Shown here piece by piece: positions 20,141-30,051 of a stretch of 64,000 nt of DNA. Every line of letters begins with the position of its first letter. Position 1 is the stretch's first letter. The position numbers and the translations under genes were made by a program. This DNA is from Trichomonas vaginalis G3 (taxonomy: Eukaryota; Parabasalia; Trichomonadida; Trichomonadidae), in contig NC_067204.1 in NCBI RefSeq assembly GCF_026262505.1, positions 21,483,300-21,547,299 of the forward strand, read 5' to 3'. Below the pieces are notes generated by a model, which worked only from the letters and a program-made list of their open reading frames with translations, ran no database searches and was not told the DNA's origin.

Positions 20141-21661
20141 TTAAATATTATTTAAATATAATGGAGTAATAAAATAAATCGGAATTTCTATTAATTTATT
20201 GTCAACTTCAACTAATACATTACCGTTAATATATCTAACAAATTCAGCTATTGTGTCAAATCTTCGTCTTCTTTTTGTCATTGATTTATCAGTTTTTCCA
20301 TAATCGAGATGAATCAAAACTTTATCCCCTTGTTTAAAATTCATGAGCCCCGAATTAATTTGTTCACGTTTAACATCATTTAACCTTTCCATTTGCTTTC
20401 TAATATATTCCCATTCTTTTGAAATATCATTTTTCATTTCCACTGGTTTCATGTTTATTGTTCTATGCCATGTATTATTATAATAATATACTAACTGTTG
20501 TATGATGGAGTCATGATTTCCATCCCAGTATATCTGACCGTTAACCCCTAACGCATCTCTAAGAGTTCTCATTACCGCATCAACTATTTTATTATGAAAC
20601 GTATATGGAGAGGATGAAAAGAAAAAATTAATTTGTGGGAAATAATGAGCCATAGCTGCCTGAAATCCTTTATCACCATCACCCCTGATATTATCTACTC
20701 TTTCATGATCTAGTAAGTATTGAATAGCTCTTCTTGTTTCCTGTTCTGTTTTCCCTTTCACTGGAATGCAATATAAATATCTAGTGTTAATGTTAATGGC
20801 AAATAAATAAGTAACGTTTCCTTTTGAATATTCCAGATGATCGATTTCGTATGAATATGGATATGGTGCAAATGAAGGGCGACTAAATTTTTCCTTTAAC
20901 GGTTGAATTTTTGGGTCAGTTGATTTATTTAATATCTTGAAATCCTTTTTAAAATCTTTTTGCTTCTTTAATGTTTGAAATGGATATAATAAAGTGAATG
21001 ATGAAGGATTAACTGAAGGAGGAGGCGGTACTGTCGTTGGAGGTTTTGGTGTTGCAAGTGGTTTAATTTTATCTGCTTTGATTTTGGATTTCATTCCTTC
21101 CTTCATTAATTCTGGATGTATTCTATTCATTTGTTTTAAATATGCTGTATATAAAGGTTTGATATACTTTCCCGCTTCGAGTTTATGTTGAAGGATGAAT
21201 TCCAAAAGTTGATCTTCATTTAAAAGTCGGGCTGAATATGCTTTAACTAATGAATCATAAATTAAAGCTTGTGCATCATTTATGGTCTGAAGAACCTGGG
21301 CGTTTTGCACCTTTTGTTTTTGTTCCTTTGGCTTTTGCGGCTCAGGATTATATAATTTATATAATTCATCAATATCTTCTTCTGTTAATACTTTATTTTT
21401 GAAATCTTTCAACTGTTTAAGTTGTGATTTAGTTTTTCCCTTTGTATATTCATTATTTTTAATTTTGTCTTTAATTTCAGAAATTATTTTATTATGATAT
21501 TTCAAAATTTCATTTTTATAATATGGATAATAATATTCCATATCATCACCCGTTATATTGTTATTATGTTTTTGGAGATATGATTTTAAATCGTAATAAC
21601 TAAGAAAATTTTGATTAAGTACTAAATCATCAATTAAAATTTTTAAATCTGTGTTATCCAT
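20141..21661 (-). CDS. Maverick retroviral-type integrase (rve)
   Basis: 506 aa, intact. It has a helical N-terminal region (~1-200), a Pro-rich linker (~205-220), the rve/RNase-H-like catalytic core (~265-410) and a C-terminal SH3-like/chromodomain-like part (FKQGDKVLIHLDYGK...). Catalytic Asp274 lies in YEIDHLEY and Asp328 in NIRGDGDKGF. Where the third acidic residue (usually Glu in NxxVERFxRT) is expected, the sequence reads HNKIVDAVMRTLRD, so the third residue is probably Asp361. It would cut and join the element ends, giving the 6-bp duplication seen. A T-rich box lies at 21662-21685. No N-terminal HHCC zinc finger was recognised. Confidence 0.92.
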   Translation of the reverse strand: MDNTDLKILIDDLVLNQNFLSYYDLKSYLQKHNNNITGDDMEYYYPYYKNEILKYHNKIISEIKDKIKNNEYTKGKTKSQLKQLKDFKNKVLTEEDIDELYKLYNPEPQKPKEQKQKVQNAQVLQTINDAQALIYDSLVKAYSARLLNEDQLLEFILQHKLEAGKYIKPLYTAYLKQMNRIHPELMKEGMKSKIKADKIKPLATPKPPTTVPPPPSVNPSSFTLLYPFQTLKKQKDFKKDFKILNKSTDPKIQPLKEKFSRPSFAPYPYSYEIDHLEYSKGNVTYLFAININTRYLYCIPVKGKTEQETRRAIQYLLDHERVDNIRGDGDKGFQAAMAHYFPQINFFFSSSPYTFHNKIVDAVMRTLRDALGVNGQIYWDGNHDSIIQQLVYYYNNTWHRTINMKPVEMKNDISKEWEYIRKQMERLNDVKREQINSGLMNFKQGDKVLIHLDYGKTDKSMTKRRRRFDTIAEFVRYINGNVLVEVDNKLIEIPIYFITPLYLNNI

Positions 21662-21786
21662 TTATATAAAAATAAAATAAATGTTTAAGGGTGCCCACCT
21701 CTTTGAATCATAGTATCAAAACCATCATTAACGGTTCCTTTTGTCTCTTCTGTGGCATTTTATTAAGAATAAAATTTTAAATTGTA
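21662..21786 (-). other. Short spacer between polB relic and integrase
   Basis: It holds the integrase T-rich start box and a ~22-codon coding-like tail (ATEETKGTVNDGF...) without a start. This is possibly the remains of another small gene. Confidence 0.35.
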
Positions 21787-24700
21787 TTAAATAAATGGCA
21801 TACAACATCCATTTTCACAACATACAGCCTTAGTGTGCTCCTGTTAATGCAGTCTTACCGATTGTTAAGCGAGTCATTGACCCGTTTTTAAGTTGTAAAT
21901 TAATATTCTGACCATCAAATATCACTTTATCATTTATTATATCCAAAATTTTTAGGTGTTAATTGCTTATTTTGTCGTAAACTAACACCTTTCATTTTTT
22001 GTGCAATCTTTTTAAAATCACTTCCATCAATTGAACCGTTGAATGATGTATAACACTTAGGACATAAAGCAACCATGTTATCACCTTGTTTCTCAATTGC
22101 TAAACCCAATAACTTTTCTCATGTGCTTTTTCTTCAGCTTTATTCTTTAATTTAGGTTTAAATTTCTCATCAAAACAGAAGAAATCAAATGGTGCGAATT
22201 TGAAAATGTTTTTATCATAAAATTGTTTATCGGTAACAATTGCTTGAAATGCTTGAGTGTTAGGAAGATTTGGTCGCCAGCGATTGCCCAATAAGATGAA
22301 TCAGTATCACCTTCAATGAAATGAAAACGATTAACATTCATGCATTTATACATAAAATCATAAATGAAAACCAAATACCAGTATTTAGCATTATCTAAAG
22401 TGAAGAATGCCTCTTGTAAACATGTATCACATCTATAAAATCTATCTTTAAGCATCACTTGATATGTATTCACCTATTTCTCTTATGTTTTTAAACTTAT
22501 TTGACATACATGCAACGCGTGCCTTCTGTGCATTCATTATTTTAGTCTTTGCGTAATTTTGTGTATTCATTGCATCGTAACCATATGATCCATTAAGTGA
22601 AATCTTGCAAAATAAACTTTTTCCTTTATTTCCTTCTAATTCAGCCTTTTGTCTTTCGTTCATAAATTTGTTCGCAAATTCATTAAAACAAGTGTTTTTA
22701 GTAAATGTTAAAATTGATTGAATGTCATCAATGATAAAATGAAATCTGTCTATTAGATACCAAAGATAATAAGAAGAAAATGGTTGATATTGGTTGTGTG
22801 TTGATGCTAACTGAGTTAATTTCTCTGTTTCTGGTCAACTGGTAGATTGTTTGATTTCATGTAATTATACATAAAACTGCCAATTGTTTTTTCATCTGTG
22901 ATAATATCTAAGTTTCTTATTATCGGTAAAAAGTTTATGTAATCATTAATGTATTTTTCATCAATGTGACCCTTTACTTCAGCCACGAATAAAGTATTTT
23001 TCTTCTTAATTATTCCCAGTGCTTTTGCTTTCTTTGTTGCTGTATCACAAATGATAACACCATTCAATCTTCCCGGCATATACATTTTATGGTCAGTATA
23101 TTGAATGAAATCATGAGGATTAGATGAAAATGATGAAGGATATAATGAATTAAAATCAACACCAACGAAATGAGTCATAATGTTGGTGGTGTCCTCATTT
23201 GATACAGTTTTAGTTTCTGGATTATATGAAAGTTTATTAATGTGCGTGATTCCTTTAAGATTTACTCTATGTTGAACATTTGATAGACCACCAGTAATTC
23301 CATTACGGAGAATGTGATAAGCTTCAACTGAATCTAAAGTCATTGGTAAATTATTTTTTAATGCATAATTTCTTAAATTGATTCTTAAACGTTGAACATC
23401 TTCATCTTTATTTGATTTTACGACATTGCAATAACAACACATTAACTGACAATTTTCTTTGGTATGTGGTTTTTCATTATCGATTCTATCAATGTTGGTT
23501 TATTTGCATATGTAAACGCTTTACCACACATTTTGCATTTAGATGAAAGGATTAAATCGTGATAGTATTGAAAATCATCCATTGAAACATTATTTTTAGT
23601 ATCCCTTTCTGCTTTTTCATCTTGTTTCTTATATGATTCAATTTTATATTTCCAATACTTTTTCGTTAATTCAAAACTTGATTCTATCTCTTCCTCAGGA
23701 TATTTTTCATTAGGATTAAAGTCTTTATATGCTAAAGCGTAACGAATCATTGAAGCATTCGATGATAAAGAAAGATTATGAAGCATGTCAATTTTATAAA
23801 CAAATGTTTCTTCAATAATTTTATCAATTGGGTCAATCATAATTTCAACATCTTTATTGCAATAATGAATAAAATATTCTAATCTATTCTTAAATTTTTA
23901 GCATCATTGAGATATATTTGATAATCACTATCTGATATAGTTTCTTGAGTTAATGCTGAATAAAATGAATCTTTCGTGAATGGTTCCACTTTATATAATT
24001 CTTCTTCGTAATTTTCCCATGTGATGAATTGATAAGGGAAAAAGGATTTAACACGTGATTTATTGTTTCCGAAATCTTGAGTGAATTGGTCTAATGTCCC
24101 ACCCGCTATATAATTTCTGATGTCAATAAATCTCAATTCATATGGAACGTTTGTTTTCTTTACAATGATTTGCTTAAATTGTGAAGATGAACCCAGCATT
24201 GATTTTATTTTCCATTTTGCAGTGTTTAAATCACGAAGAATTAAATTTAAATCAAACTTTCCCGAATTAAAACCTATGATATTCACTTTATTGAATTCCT
24301 CATCTAGAAGTTCTTTAAATGCTTCCTTCTGTTTTTCATTTAATGTATGAGACAAAGTCCCCCGTTTGGTCCGTTTGCGACTTCATTAATTCTTCATATT
24401 GTTCAATATTTGATTTAGCAACTAATGAACAGGTTGAAAATAAAAACTCAATCCAATCAGAAATAAAAGAATCACTCGAAGTTAAGCAAAAATTCCTCGT
24501 ATATGTTTTATCATTTAATTTAACCGTTGATGATACCATGAATGGTTTTAAGTAAGCGTTCAAAGTTGCACACTCAGAAAGTTGTAATTCTTCTTTAGTC
24601 TCTAATGTTTCAAAGTCAAAAGTAATATAATATCTTGTCGGTTTATAATATTCCTGCAAATTATGAGCTAATAACCACTGATATATCTTCTGTTTCGTAA

Positions 24701-25248
24701 TATGTGGTGCATATGGTTGCTGTGTTTTGCAACTGAACGTCTTGAATTAATCTTCCATTATTTTCTTTACATTTCTCACAATGCTTTAAAAATCTTCTTT
24801 GGTTTTTCCTTTCTGGATCATCACGGATAGAATAAACTTCTTCTTTACAATATGGACAAACTTTATAGCCGGTGAGTGCTTCAACGTCTGTTATTCTGTC
24901 AGCGTGAAGTTTTCCACATGGACTCTGTGTTAATAAAATATTTACTGTTTCAAATTCTGGATCTATCATTATTGATTCCACTAATGGAAAGTCTACCTTA
25001 TTTATGTCCACGTCTTCTGGTTGAGGATCACAATAATAGAAATCAATATTAACATTTAACATTCTCGCTAATCTCTCACTTTCTGATGAAATGTCAAACC
25101 CTTCATATGCATCTATTGCTTCATTTAAATAGCTTCTACGAGTTTTAGGATTAACACCATCAGGAATGTTATAGAAGCGTTTAAATAACCTTCTACCTTC
25201 TGCTCTAATTTGATTATCATTCATTTTAGCTGTTCCGTTTTTGTTCAT
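21787..25248 (-). pseudogene. polB: Protein-primed family B DNA polymerase, about ten frameshifts
   Basis: Coding sequence runs leftwards from an ATG at 25248 (T-rich box at 25249-25273) to a stop near 21787, ~1,140 codons in total. The pieces carry, in order, a zinc-ribbon-like CPYCKEEVYS...HCEKCK, ExoI ITFDFETLE, ExoII NIIGFNSGKFDLNL, ExoIII YCNKDVEI, motif A VDFNSLYPSSF (about 23135-23165), motif B KISLNGSYGYDA (about 22590) and motif C EGDTDSSYW (about 22300). Breaks lie near 24660, 24350, 23870, 23440, 22830, 22460, 22265, 22105, 21955 and 21838. An intact copy would replicate the element by protein priming from its ends. Catalytic motifs survive but are spread over different frames. Confidence 0.93.
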
Positions 25249-25296
25249 TTATGTAAGAATAAAAAATTAAAAAATAAATAAAAATAAAGTTTTTTT

Positions 25297-26391
25297 TTAA
25301 AGCCCATAAAATGAATTAAGAACACATAAATTTTTATCATCTGCGACGTGACGAATACATTTTAATTTACTCAAGAATGCGTACCCTGATACATTAAATC
25401 TAATTCCTGTCTTATTTAATTTCACAACTTTGAAAAGGAATGTATGAATAGCTATAAAATGATGAGAAGATGTTTTATGGGTTGCTTCCATTTTTTCTGA
25501 AATAAATGAATAAATATAATGCTTATACGTTTTCATATCTTTTATTCTTAATAACGAATGGTATAGACCTTTCCACTTCATCTTCCTTCGGTGCTGTTCT
25601 TTCATATGAAACATTATTGGTATCTTCAATAATGAAACCACCATCACACAAAATTTTATAGGTTCCAATGGTTCCTTTGGATATTTTATCTAATAAATCA
25701 AAAACTTTATCAACACCTGTGCATTTATTTAAATAATAATTTGTGTAAATATCATGATCTTCTTTCTTAATTGTATTAGTTGCATATGTCACGTTTTTAA
25801 GAGCTTTTTTGAATTTTCAGAATCGAGGGGTGAAAGTAAGATACAAGGGTATTCTTCATTATCAATAAATTGTAACTTATGTTTACGAATAAATTTAGTA
25901 CCTTCTTCTGAAAGTGTTTCGTCTATTTCACCATCTAATAAATTTTGTGTTGATTCTGAGACATAATTTTTATATCTTTCTTCATGAGATTTCTGAACTT
26001 CTGATTCTGAAGCTGGGATATTCATTAAATCCTCTACTTCATTTTCATTATATTTTTCAACTTCTCTTAATTCCTTAATTTTTTCATCTATTTCATCTCT
26101 TATTTTTTCCAGTCTTTCAATTTCAATTTCATCGTATTCATCATCTTTAATCCGTTCTTCATAATATTCAGGTTCTTTAGGTTTTTCTTCTTCAGATGTA
26201 GGATATAAGAAATTTATAACATCATCTTTATTCATTTTTCCATCATAATCTAAATCATTTAATAACTCGGCAAATTTTTGACAATTTCTTAAATAATATT
26301 TACTAACTTCATAACACATCTCATCTAATATATCCTTTATTTCCTCGTTTGTGAATCCTAATGTTTTCACGTCGTTAGTTTTGACGCTCAT
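25297..26391 (-). pseudogene. Conserved Maverick protein, two frameshifts, EF-hand-like loop
   Basis: The ATG at 26391 (MSVKTND) follows a T-rich leader. The first ~200 codons are acidic and helical, with an EF-hand-like loop DLDYDGKMNKDD near residue 50 and a long Glu-rich coiled coil. An indel in an A-run near 25800 and another near 25540 shift the frame; coding continues to a stop at 25297, ~365 aa in all. The C-terminal part (HHFIAIHTFLF, then IRHVADDKNLCVLNS) has His and Cys that might belong to a cysteine protease, but I cannot place a catalytic triad. It lies just upstream of polB. Confidence 0.5.
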
Positions 26392-26469
26392 TTCATACAA
26401 AATAAAAATAAATTATTCAAAAATGTAAGACATGAATTTTTAAAGTTTATTTTTTATTCATGAAAATAA

Positions 26470-26760
26470 TTATATCTGATTTCTTTTACTCTCTCGTTTA
26501 TGAGGTCTTTGATTATGACTCCATTGATTCCATGAAATTAAATATTCTTTATCATTATATTTATACCTCATTAGCTTATTTTGGCTTTCATATTCATTAG
26601 CGTTTAATAATTCACAGTCTTCCTTTTTAAATATATGTTTAAGATATTCAGGATTAACAATTCTATAATATTGCTTCCCTTTAAATCTTTGAATATAAAC
26701 AGGAACACCATCCTCTAAAATTCGATAATCTATTTTATCTGGTTTTACTTGTTGGGTCAT
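26470..26760 (-). CDS. Terminal-repeat-embedded Maverick protein, right copy
   Basis: 96 aa. The first 58 residues equal those of the left copy (8561-8941). Its C-terminus then differs and ends early (PHKRESKRNQI) because the last shared DNA segment, gagagagtaaaagaaatcag, is read in another frame than in the left copy. One of the two is therefore truncated or frameshifted relative to the ancestor. Confidence 0.6.
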   Translation of the reverse strand: MTQQVKPDKIDYRILEDGVPVYIQRFKGKQYYRIVNPEYLKHIFKKEDCELLNANEYESQNKLMRYKYNDKEYLISWNQWSHNQRPHKRESKRNQI

Positions 26761-26887
26761 TTATGTAAGAATAAAAAAATAAATATATTTTAAAATTAAT
26801 GTTAAAAAAATGATACAAAATCGCTCGATATTGTATGAATTCTTACGTTTACAAAAAAAGTCACACAACCCATCCTATTCTACTACT
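26586..26887 (-). repeat. Maverick right terminal inverted repeat
   Basis: The exact inverted counterpart of 8434-8735, ending ...ctactact before the caaatt duplication. Confidence 0.96.
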
Positions 26888-26893
26888 CAAATT
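26888..26893. repeat. Target-site duplication, right (caaatt)
   Basis: Matches 8428-8433 and marks the right edge of the Maverick. Confidence 0.95.
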
Positions 26894-26986
26894 ATTTGAT
26901 ATCAATGATTATATTTATATGTAAATTAAGAGCGCACATATGTTGGTTTGTTGTTTAAAGTTAATTTTCAATGAAGTTTCACACAC

Positions 26987-27162
26987 TTAAGGGTGCACTT
27001 ACGTCTTTCTGACATACTCAGAATTTTTTTTGATTCATAAGCATCATATTATTAGTCTAGAAAAAGTTATTAGAAATCACTAAATAGCACCTTATATGGA
27101 TGTTACAATAAAGATATATTGATTTTGTGAGAGCATGTCAGAAAGCTCTATGAGCCCCTTAA
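26987..27162. mobile_element. 176-bp MITE with TTAA ends
   Basis: It starts ttaagggtgcacttacgtct and ends ...gagccccttaa. The reverse complement of the right end shares TTAAGGG and CTTTCTGACAT with the left end. There is no ORF. The ends fit either TTAA target duplication (piggyBac type) or TA (mariner type). A related half-copy lies near 43101. It sits between the Maverick and the stop of the SPEF2-like gene. Confidence 0.65.
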
Positions 27163-27208
27163 AGAAAAATCGAATAAAATTTAAAATATACAACATAAAG
27201 ACTTTTAT

Positions 27209-29710
27209 TTATTTTTTAAATAACAAAATTGAAACTTTATCTGATGTTTCAGAATCAGGGACGAAAGCCATGCAGAAGGAATTTACATCTATAAATTCAG
27301 GAATAGTTGACCATCTAATGAAGCATTCCAAGTAATCTTTCTCTTCATTTGTGAAATTAGCTTTATCAGCAGCTTCAAGAAACTTTGTAACACAAGAAAC
27401 ATTTGTTCCTTTCACAGCATTCACCATATTCAAGATCTTTTCTTCTTCTATTGGTAACGGGAGTTTTGGAGAGAATCTGTATCCAAGTCTTTCAATTAAC
27501 TTCAAAACATCTCCATCAGCAAATGTTTTATCAAAAGTGAACAAAGGTTGTCCAGCTGGTAATTCATCACAATGACTATATTTCTCAGCAAAAGACTCCA
27601 TTTCATTTCTATATCTTTTATTTGCCCAGCTTTTCATTGTTGTTTCCATGTTTTCGAGTTCTTTATTGATTTCACTATCAATTTTCTCTTTCGCTTCAAT
27701 TAAATAAGAAAACATCTTATTTCCTAGAACAGCGTCATCACGCTCTATATTTGATTTCGCGTTATCTTTGTAATAAACTAAGAAATCAACAAATTTATCC
27801 ATCTTCGATTCCTTTGATGAAGAAAAGTTTTCCAAATTGAAATTATTTGCAATTTCTTCGAAATCATCAGTGTTATCGAACATTGGCAATGTCGGTTTAT
27901 CGATATTCTCTACTTTCTTACCAGAAACAACTTCTCCGAACTCTCTAGAGAACCATGAAGTTATATATAATCTGTTCAAAATTGATTCGTAAATTAAATT
28001 ACTATCATTATCTAACATCGTTTTTAAGTCTTCCAATCCACTTCTTCTTAAGACTGTTTTGATATCTTTGATTCTTTCATCTCTTTCTTTAATTGTTTCG
28101 TTCCAAATCGCATCAAAATAACCAGAATTTCCTCTCAAAGAGACAGAAATTTCAGGTCTAAAATCTTTTTGAGACAAAATCATTGCGTATTTCTCCAAAG
28201 CAGCGTTTGCCAAGTATTTTGTTTGTTCTTTAATTAACTTAGATCTTTGGAACATCTCGCTCAATCCTTGTGCAAACATTGTAACACAAACAGAATTCCA
28301 TAAATTGAAAATATTAAAGCATTGCTTTGCAAATTCAAGTTGTTCTCTATCTCTTAATCCAACGAAAGTTGTAAATGTTGGTTGAACATTATTCTGATCA
28401 AAACATTGTCTCAATGCATTCTCTATCTGTAAATAAAGTTTATCAACTGTATCTAACTTTCCTATTTGTATTACAATCGCTCCTTTCTTTGTTGCATTAT
28501 CCATATTAGATGTTGATTGTAAAAGTTTCTGGTAGTTACTTAAATCGCCTGGATAATCTTCTAAAACAGCTCCTTGTGCAATATCAATTGCATTTGGTGG
28601 ATTGAATGTTGTGTTATAGACAAATCCGCTGTTTGTATCAAGTTTTCTTTCTTTTATGGCTTCTTGAGCTTCTTCTTCTGTCATTGACGTTCTGAAGATG
28701 ATATTTAAGTTTGCGTTCTTACTTGATTTCTTGGAATAACCAGCAAAGAACTTTTCAAGACCAGAAAGTTGGTTTTTGGTCGTTGGATAGTTGGCAATTA
28801 AAATTCCATCGTTTGAATTATCTAAAACATTTTGAATGGCGTTTAAAATGCCTTTTTCATCATTAGAAGAGACATTGATAACATGTGGATCACCAGAATC
28901 AGGTACACTATCTGAATTTAAGGCATTTATCTGTGTAACTTTGAAAAATTTATGAATGAATTGTGATATTGTTGTTTTACCGGAACATGGAGGTCCTGTA
29001 ACACAAATAATAAAAGGAAGATCAACATGATCTGGTAGTTTGTCTGGATCTGAAAAAGCTTTGCCCATTTTTGATAATTGACTTAATAACGAATCCATCT
29101 CTGGATTTGCATCGTAAGTGAACTCATTTGATGATGTAGCCTTCATTAGATTGATTAATGATTTGTAAACATCAACAGGTTCTGTCTGTAAAAGGCAAGA
29201 AATATCTGGTGATTTCAAAATCGTTGCTTTGAATTCTCTACGGACAACTGTACTACGCGATGTTTCTATTTGCACTTCTGGTGGAAGATATTCTCCTTTC
29301 TGATAATCTTCTCTTAAATGGCGTAATTTTCTTTGAAGTAATTTTTCATTAAAACCGTTGTTTTCTTTAAAATCTGTAGTTTGCTGACTAACTGCTAACG
29401 AATAATTTAATATTCCTTGTAGTTCTTTCATACAAATCTGTTCATGTTTGAGTTTTGTTTTTGCTTGTCTTTCTTTTGAAAGTTTTATGTGCAATTCTTG
29501 ATCAGGCGGTGGAGTATACTTTAATGTATCGAGCCATGTTGTTTTCTTTGGTGGTTCTTCAACAACTGGCTTTTCTTCTTCTACAACTTCTGGTTGCTCT
29601 TCTGGTTCTGGGTTTTTCGATTTCGAATTTTTGCCTTTGGATAGTTTACTGGCTTTTTGCGCTTGTTGTGCCTTTTTTGGTGGCGCTGTGAGCTTTTTTG
29701 GAGGGCACAT
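27209..29710 (-). CDS. SPEF2/KPL2-like protein with adenylate-kinase-type P-loop domain
   Basis: 833 aa from the ATG at 29710 (an in-frame GTG just upstream is not used). It has a Lys/Pro/Glu-rich disordered N-terminus (~60 aa), a helical region with a KERQAKTKLKHEQ coiled coil, then an NMP-kinase-like domain with Walker A VTGPPCSGKTT near residue 240. A long helical C-terminal half follows, ending in EF-hand-like paired helices. This order (coiled coil, degenerate adenylate kinase, helical tail) resembles SPEF2, a central-pair axonemal protein. The family name is an inference from architecture; 'adenylate-kinase-like protein' is safer. Intact, intronless, AT-rich leader. Trichomonads have five flagella, so a flagellar job would make sense next to the probable axonemal gene at 30052. 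Confidence 0.65.
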   Translation of the reverse strand: MCPPKKLTAPPKKAQQAQKASKLSKGKNSKSKNPEPEEQPEVVEEEKPVVEEPPKKTTWLDTLKYTPPPDQELHIKLSKERQAKTKLKHEQICMKELQGILNYSLAVSQQTTDFKENNGFNEKLLQRKLRHLREDYQKGEYLPPEVQIETSRSTVVRREFKATILKSPDISCLLQTEPVDVYKSLINLMKATSSNEFTYDANPEMDSLLSQLSKMGKAFSDPDKLPDHVDLPFIICVTGPPCSGKTTISQFIHKFFKVTQINALNSDSVPDSGDPHVINVSSNDEKGILNAIQNVLDNSNDGILIANYPTTKNQLSGLEKFFAGYSKKSSKNANLNIIFRTSMTEEEAQEAIKERKLDTNSGFVYNTTFNPPNAIDIAQGAVLEDYPGDLSNYQKLLQSTSNMDNATKKGAIVIQIGKLDTVDKLYLQIENALRQCFDQNNVQPTFTTFVGLRDREQLEFAKQCFNIFNLWNSVCVTMFAQGLSEMFQRSKLIKEQTKYLANAALEKYAMILSQKDFRPEISVSLRGNSGYFDAIWNETIKERDERIKDIKTVLRRSGLEDLKTMLDNDSNLIYESILNRLYITSWFSREFGEVVSGKKVENIDKPTLPMFDNTDDFEEIANNFNLENFSSSKESKMDKFVDFLVYYKDNAKSNIERDDAVLGNKMFSYLIEAKEKIDSEINKELENMETTMKSWANKRYRNEMESFAEKYSHCDELPAGQPLFTFDKTFADGDVLKLIERLGYRFSPKLPLPIEEEKILNMVNAVKGTNVSCVTKFLEAADKANFTNEEKDYLECFIRWSTIPEFIDVNSFCMAFVPDSETSDKVSILLFKK

Positions 29711-30051
29711 CACACAAAATTATCAAAAATAACGTTCAAAATAAAAATTTTCGTTACTTTTTTATTTTATCAATGGAAAAGATTTCTCTGATGTTTTGAG
29801 TATAAATACTATATTCTGTTTAATGAAAATGCTTTAACTAGTCTAAGTATACTCATTATAATGGCTATTTTATATATTTTAAGTGAAAATTCTTATTTCG
29901 AAATTTATTTTAAGCTTTTTGATAATTTGATTTGTTTTCTGTAATGCAACCAAACTATATTAAATAAATACATATGAAAATATCTGAATATAATTAGAAT
30001 ATCAAAATCAAAAAATTTTTTTTTGCACTTTTTTTCATCCGTTATTAATCA
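29711..30051. promoter_or_regulatory. Divergent promoter region
   Basis: 340 bp shared by two divergent genes. Near the right gene, gcactttttttcatccgtta lies ~30 bases before the ATG and contains an initiator-like TCATCC. On the left side only AT-rich sequence is seen. Confidence 0.4.

Larger units (their letters stand above)
8434..26887. mobile_element. Maverick/Polinton DNA transposon, 18,454 bp, partly decayed
   Basis: The ends are inverted repeats beginning agtagtagaataggatggg, identical for 302 bp, with a 6-bp target duplication outside. The hallmark gene set is present: retroviral-type integrase, protein-primed family B polymerase, A32/FtsK-type packaging ATPase, and capsid-like protein. 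Extra genes are a primase-helicase and a tail-fibre-like protein. The two halves converge near 16.4-16.9 kb. No adenain-type cysteine protease was recognised. Many genes have single-base frameshifts, while integrase, primase-helicase and several small ORFs are intact, so this copy is probably non-autonomous. Its near-perfect ends argue that insertion was recent compared with the decay of the interior, or that the ends are homogenised. Confidence 0.96.

Noticed and set aside
25297..25668. Adenain-type protease of the Maverick
   Set aside because: His and Cys are present in the tail, but the HW...D/E...Q...C pattern could not be placed.
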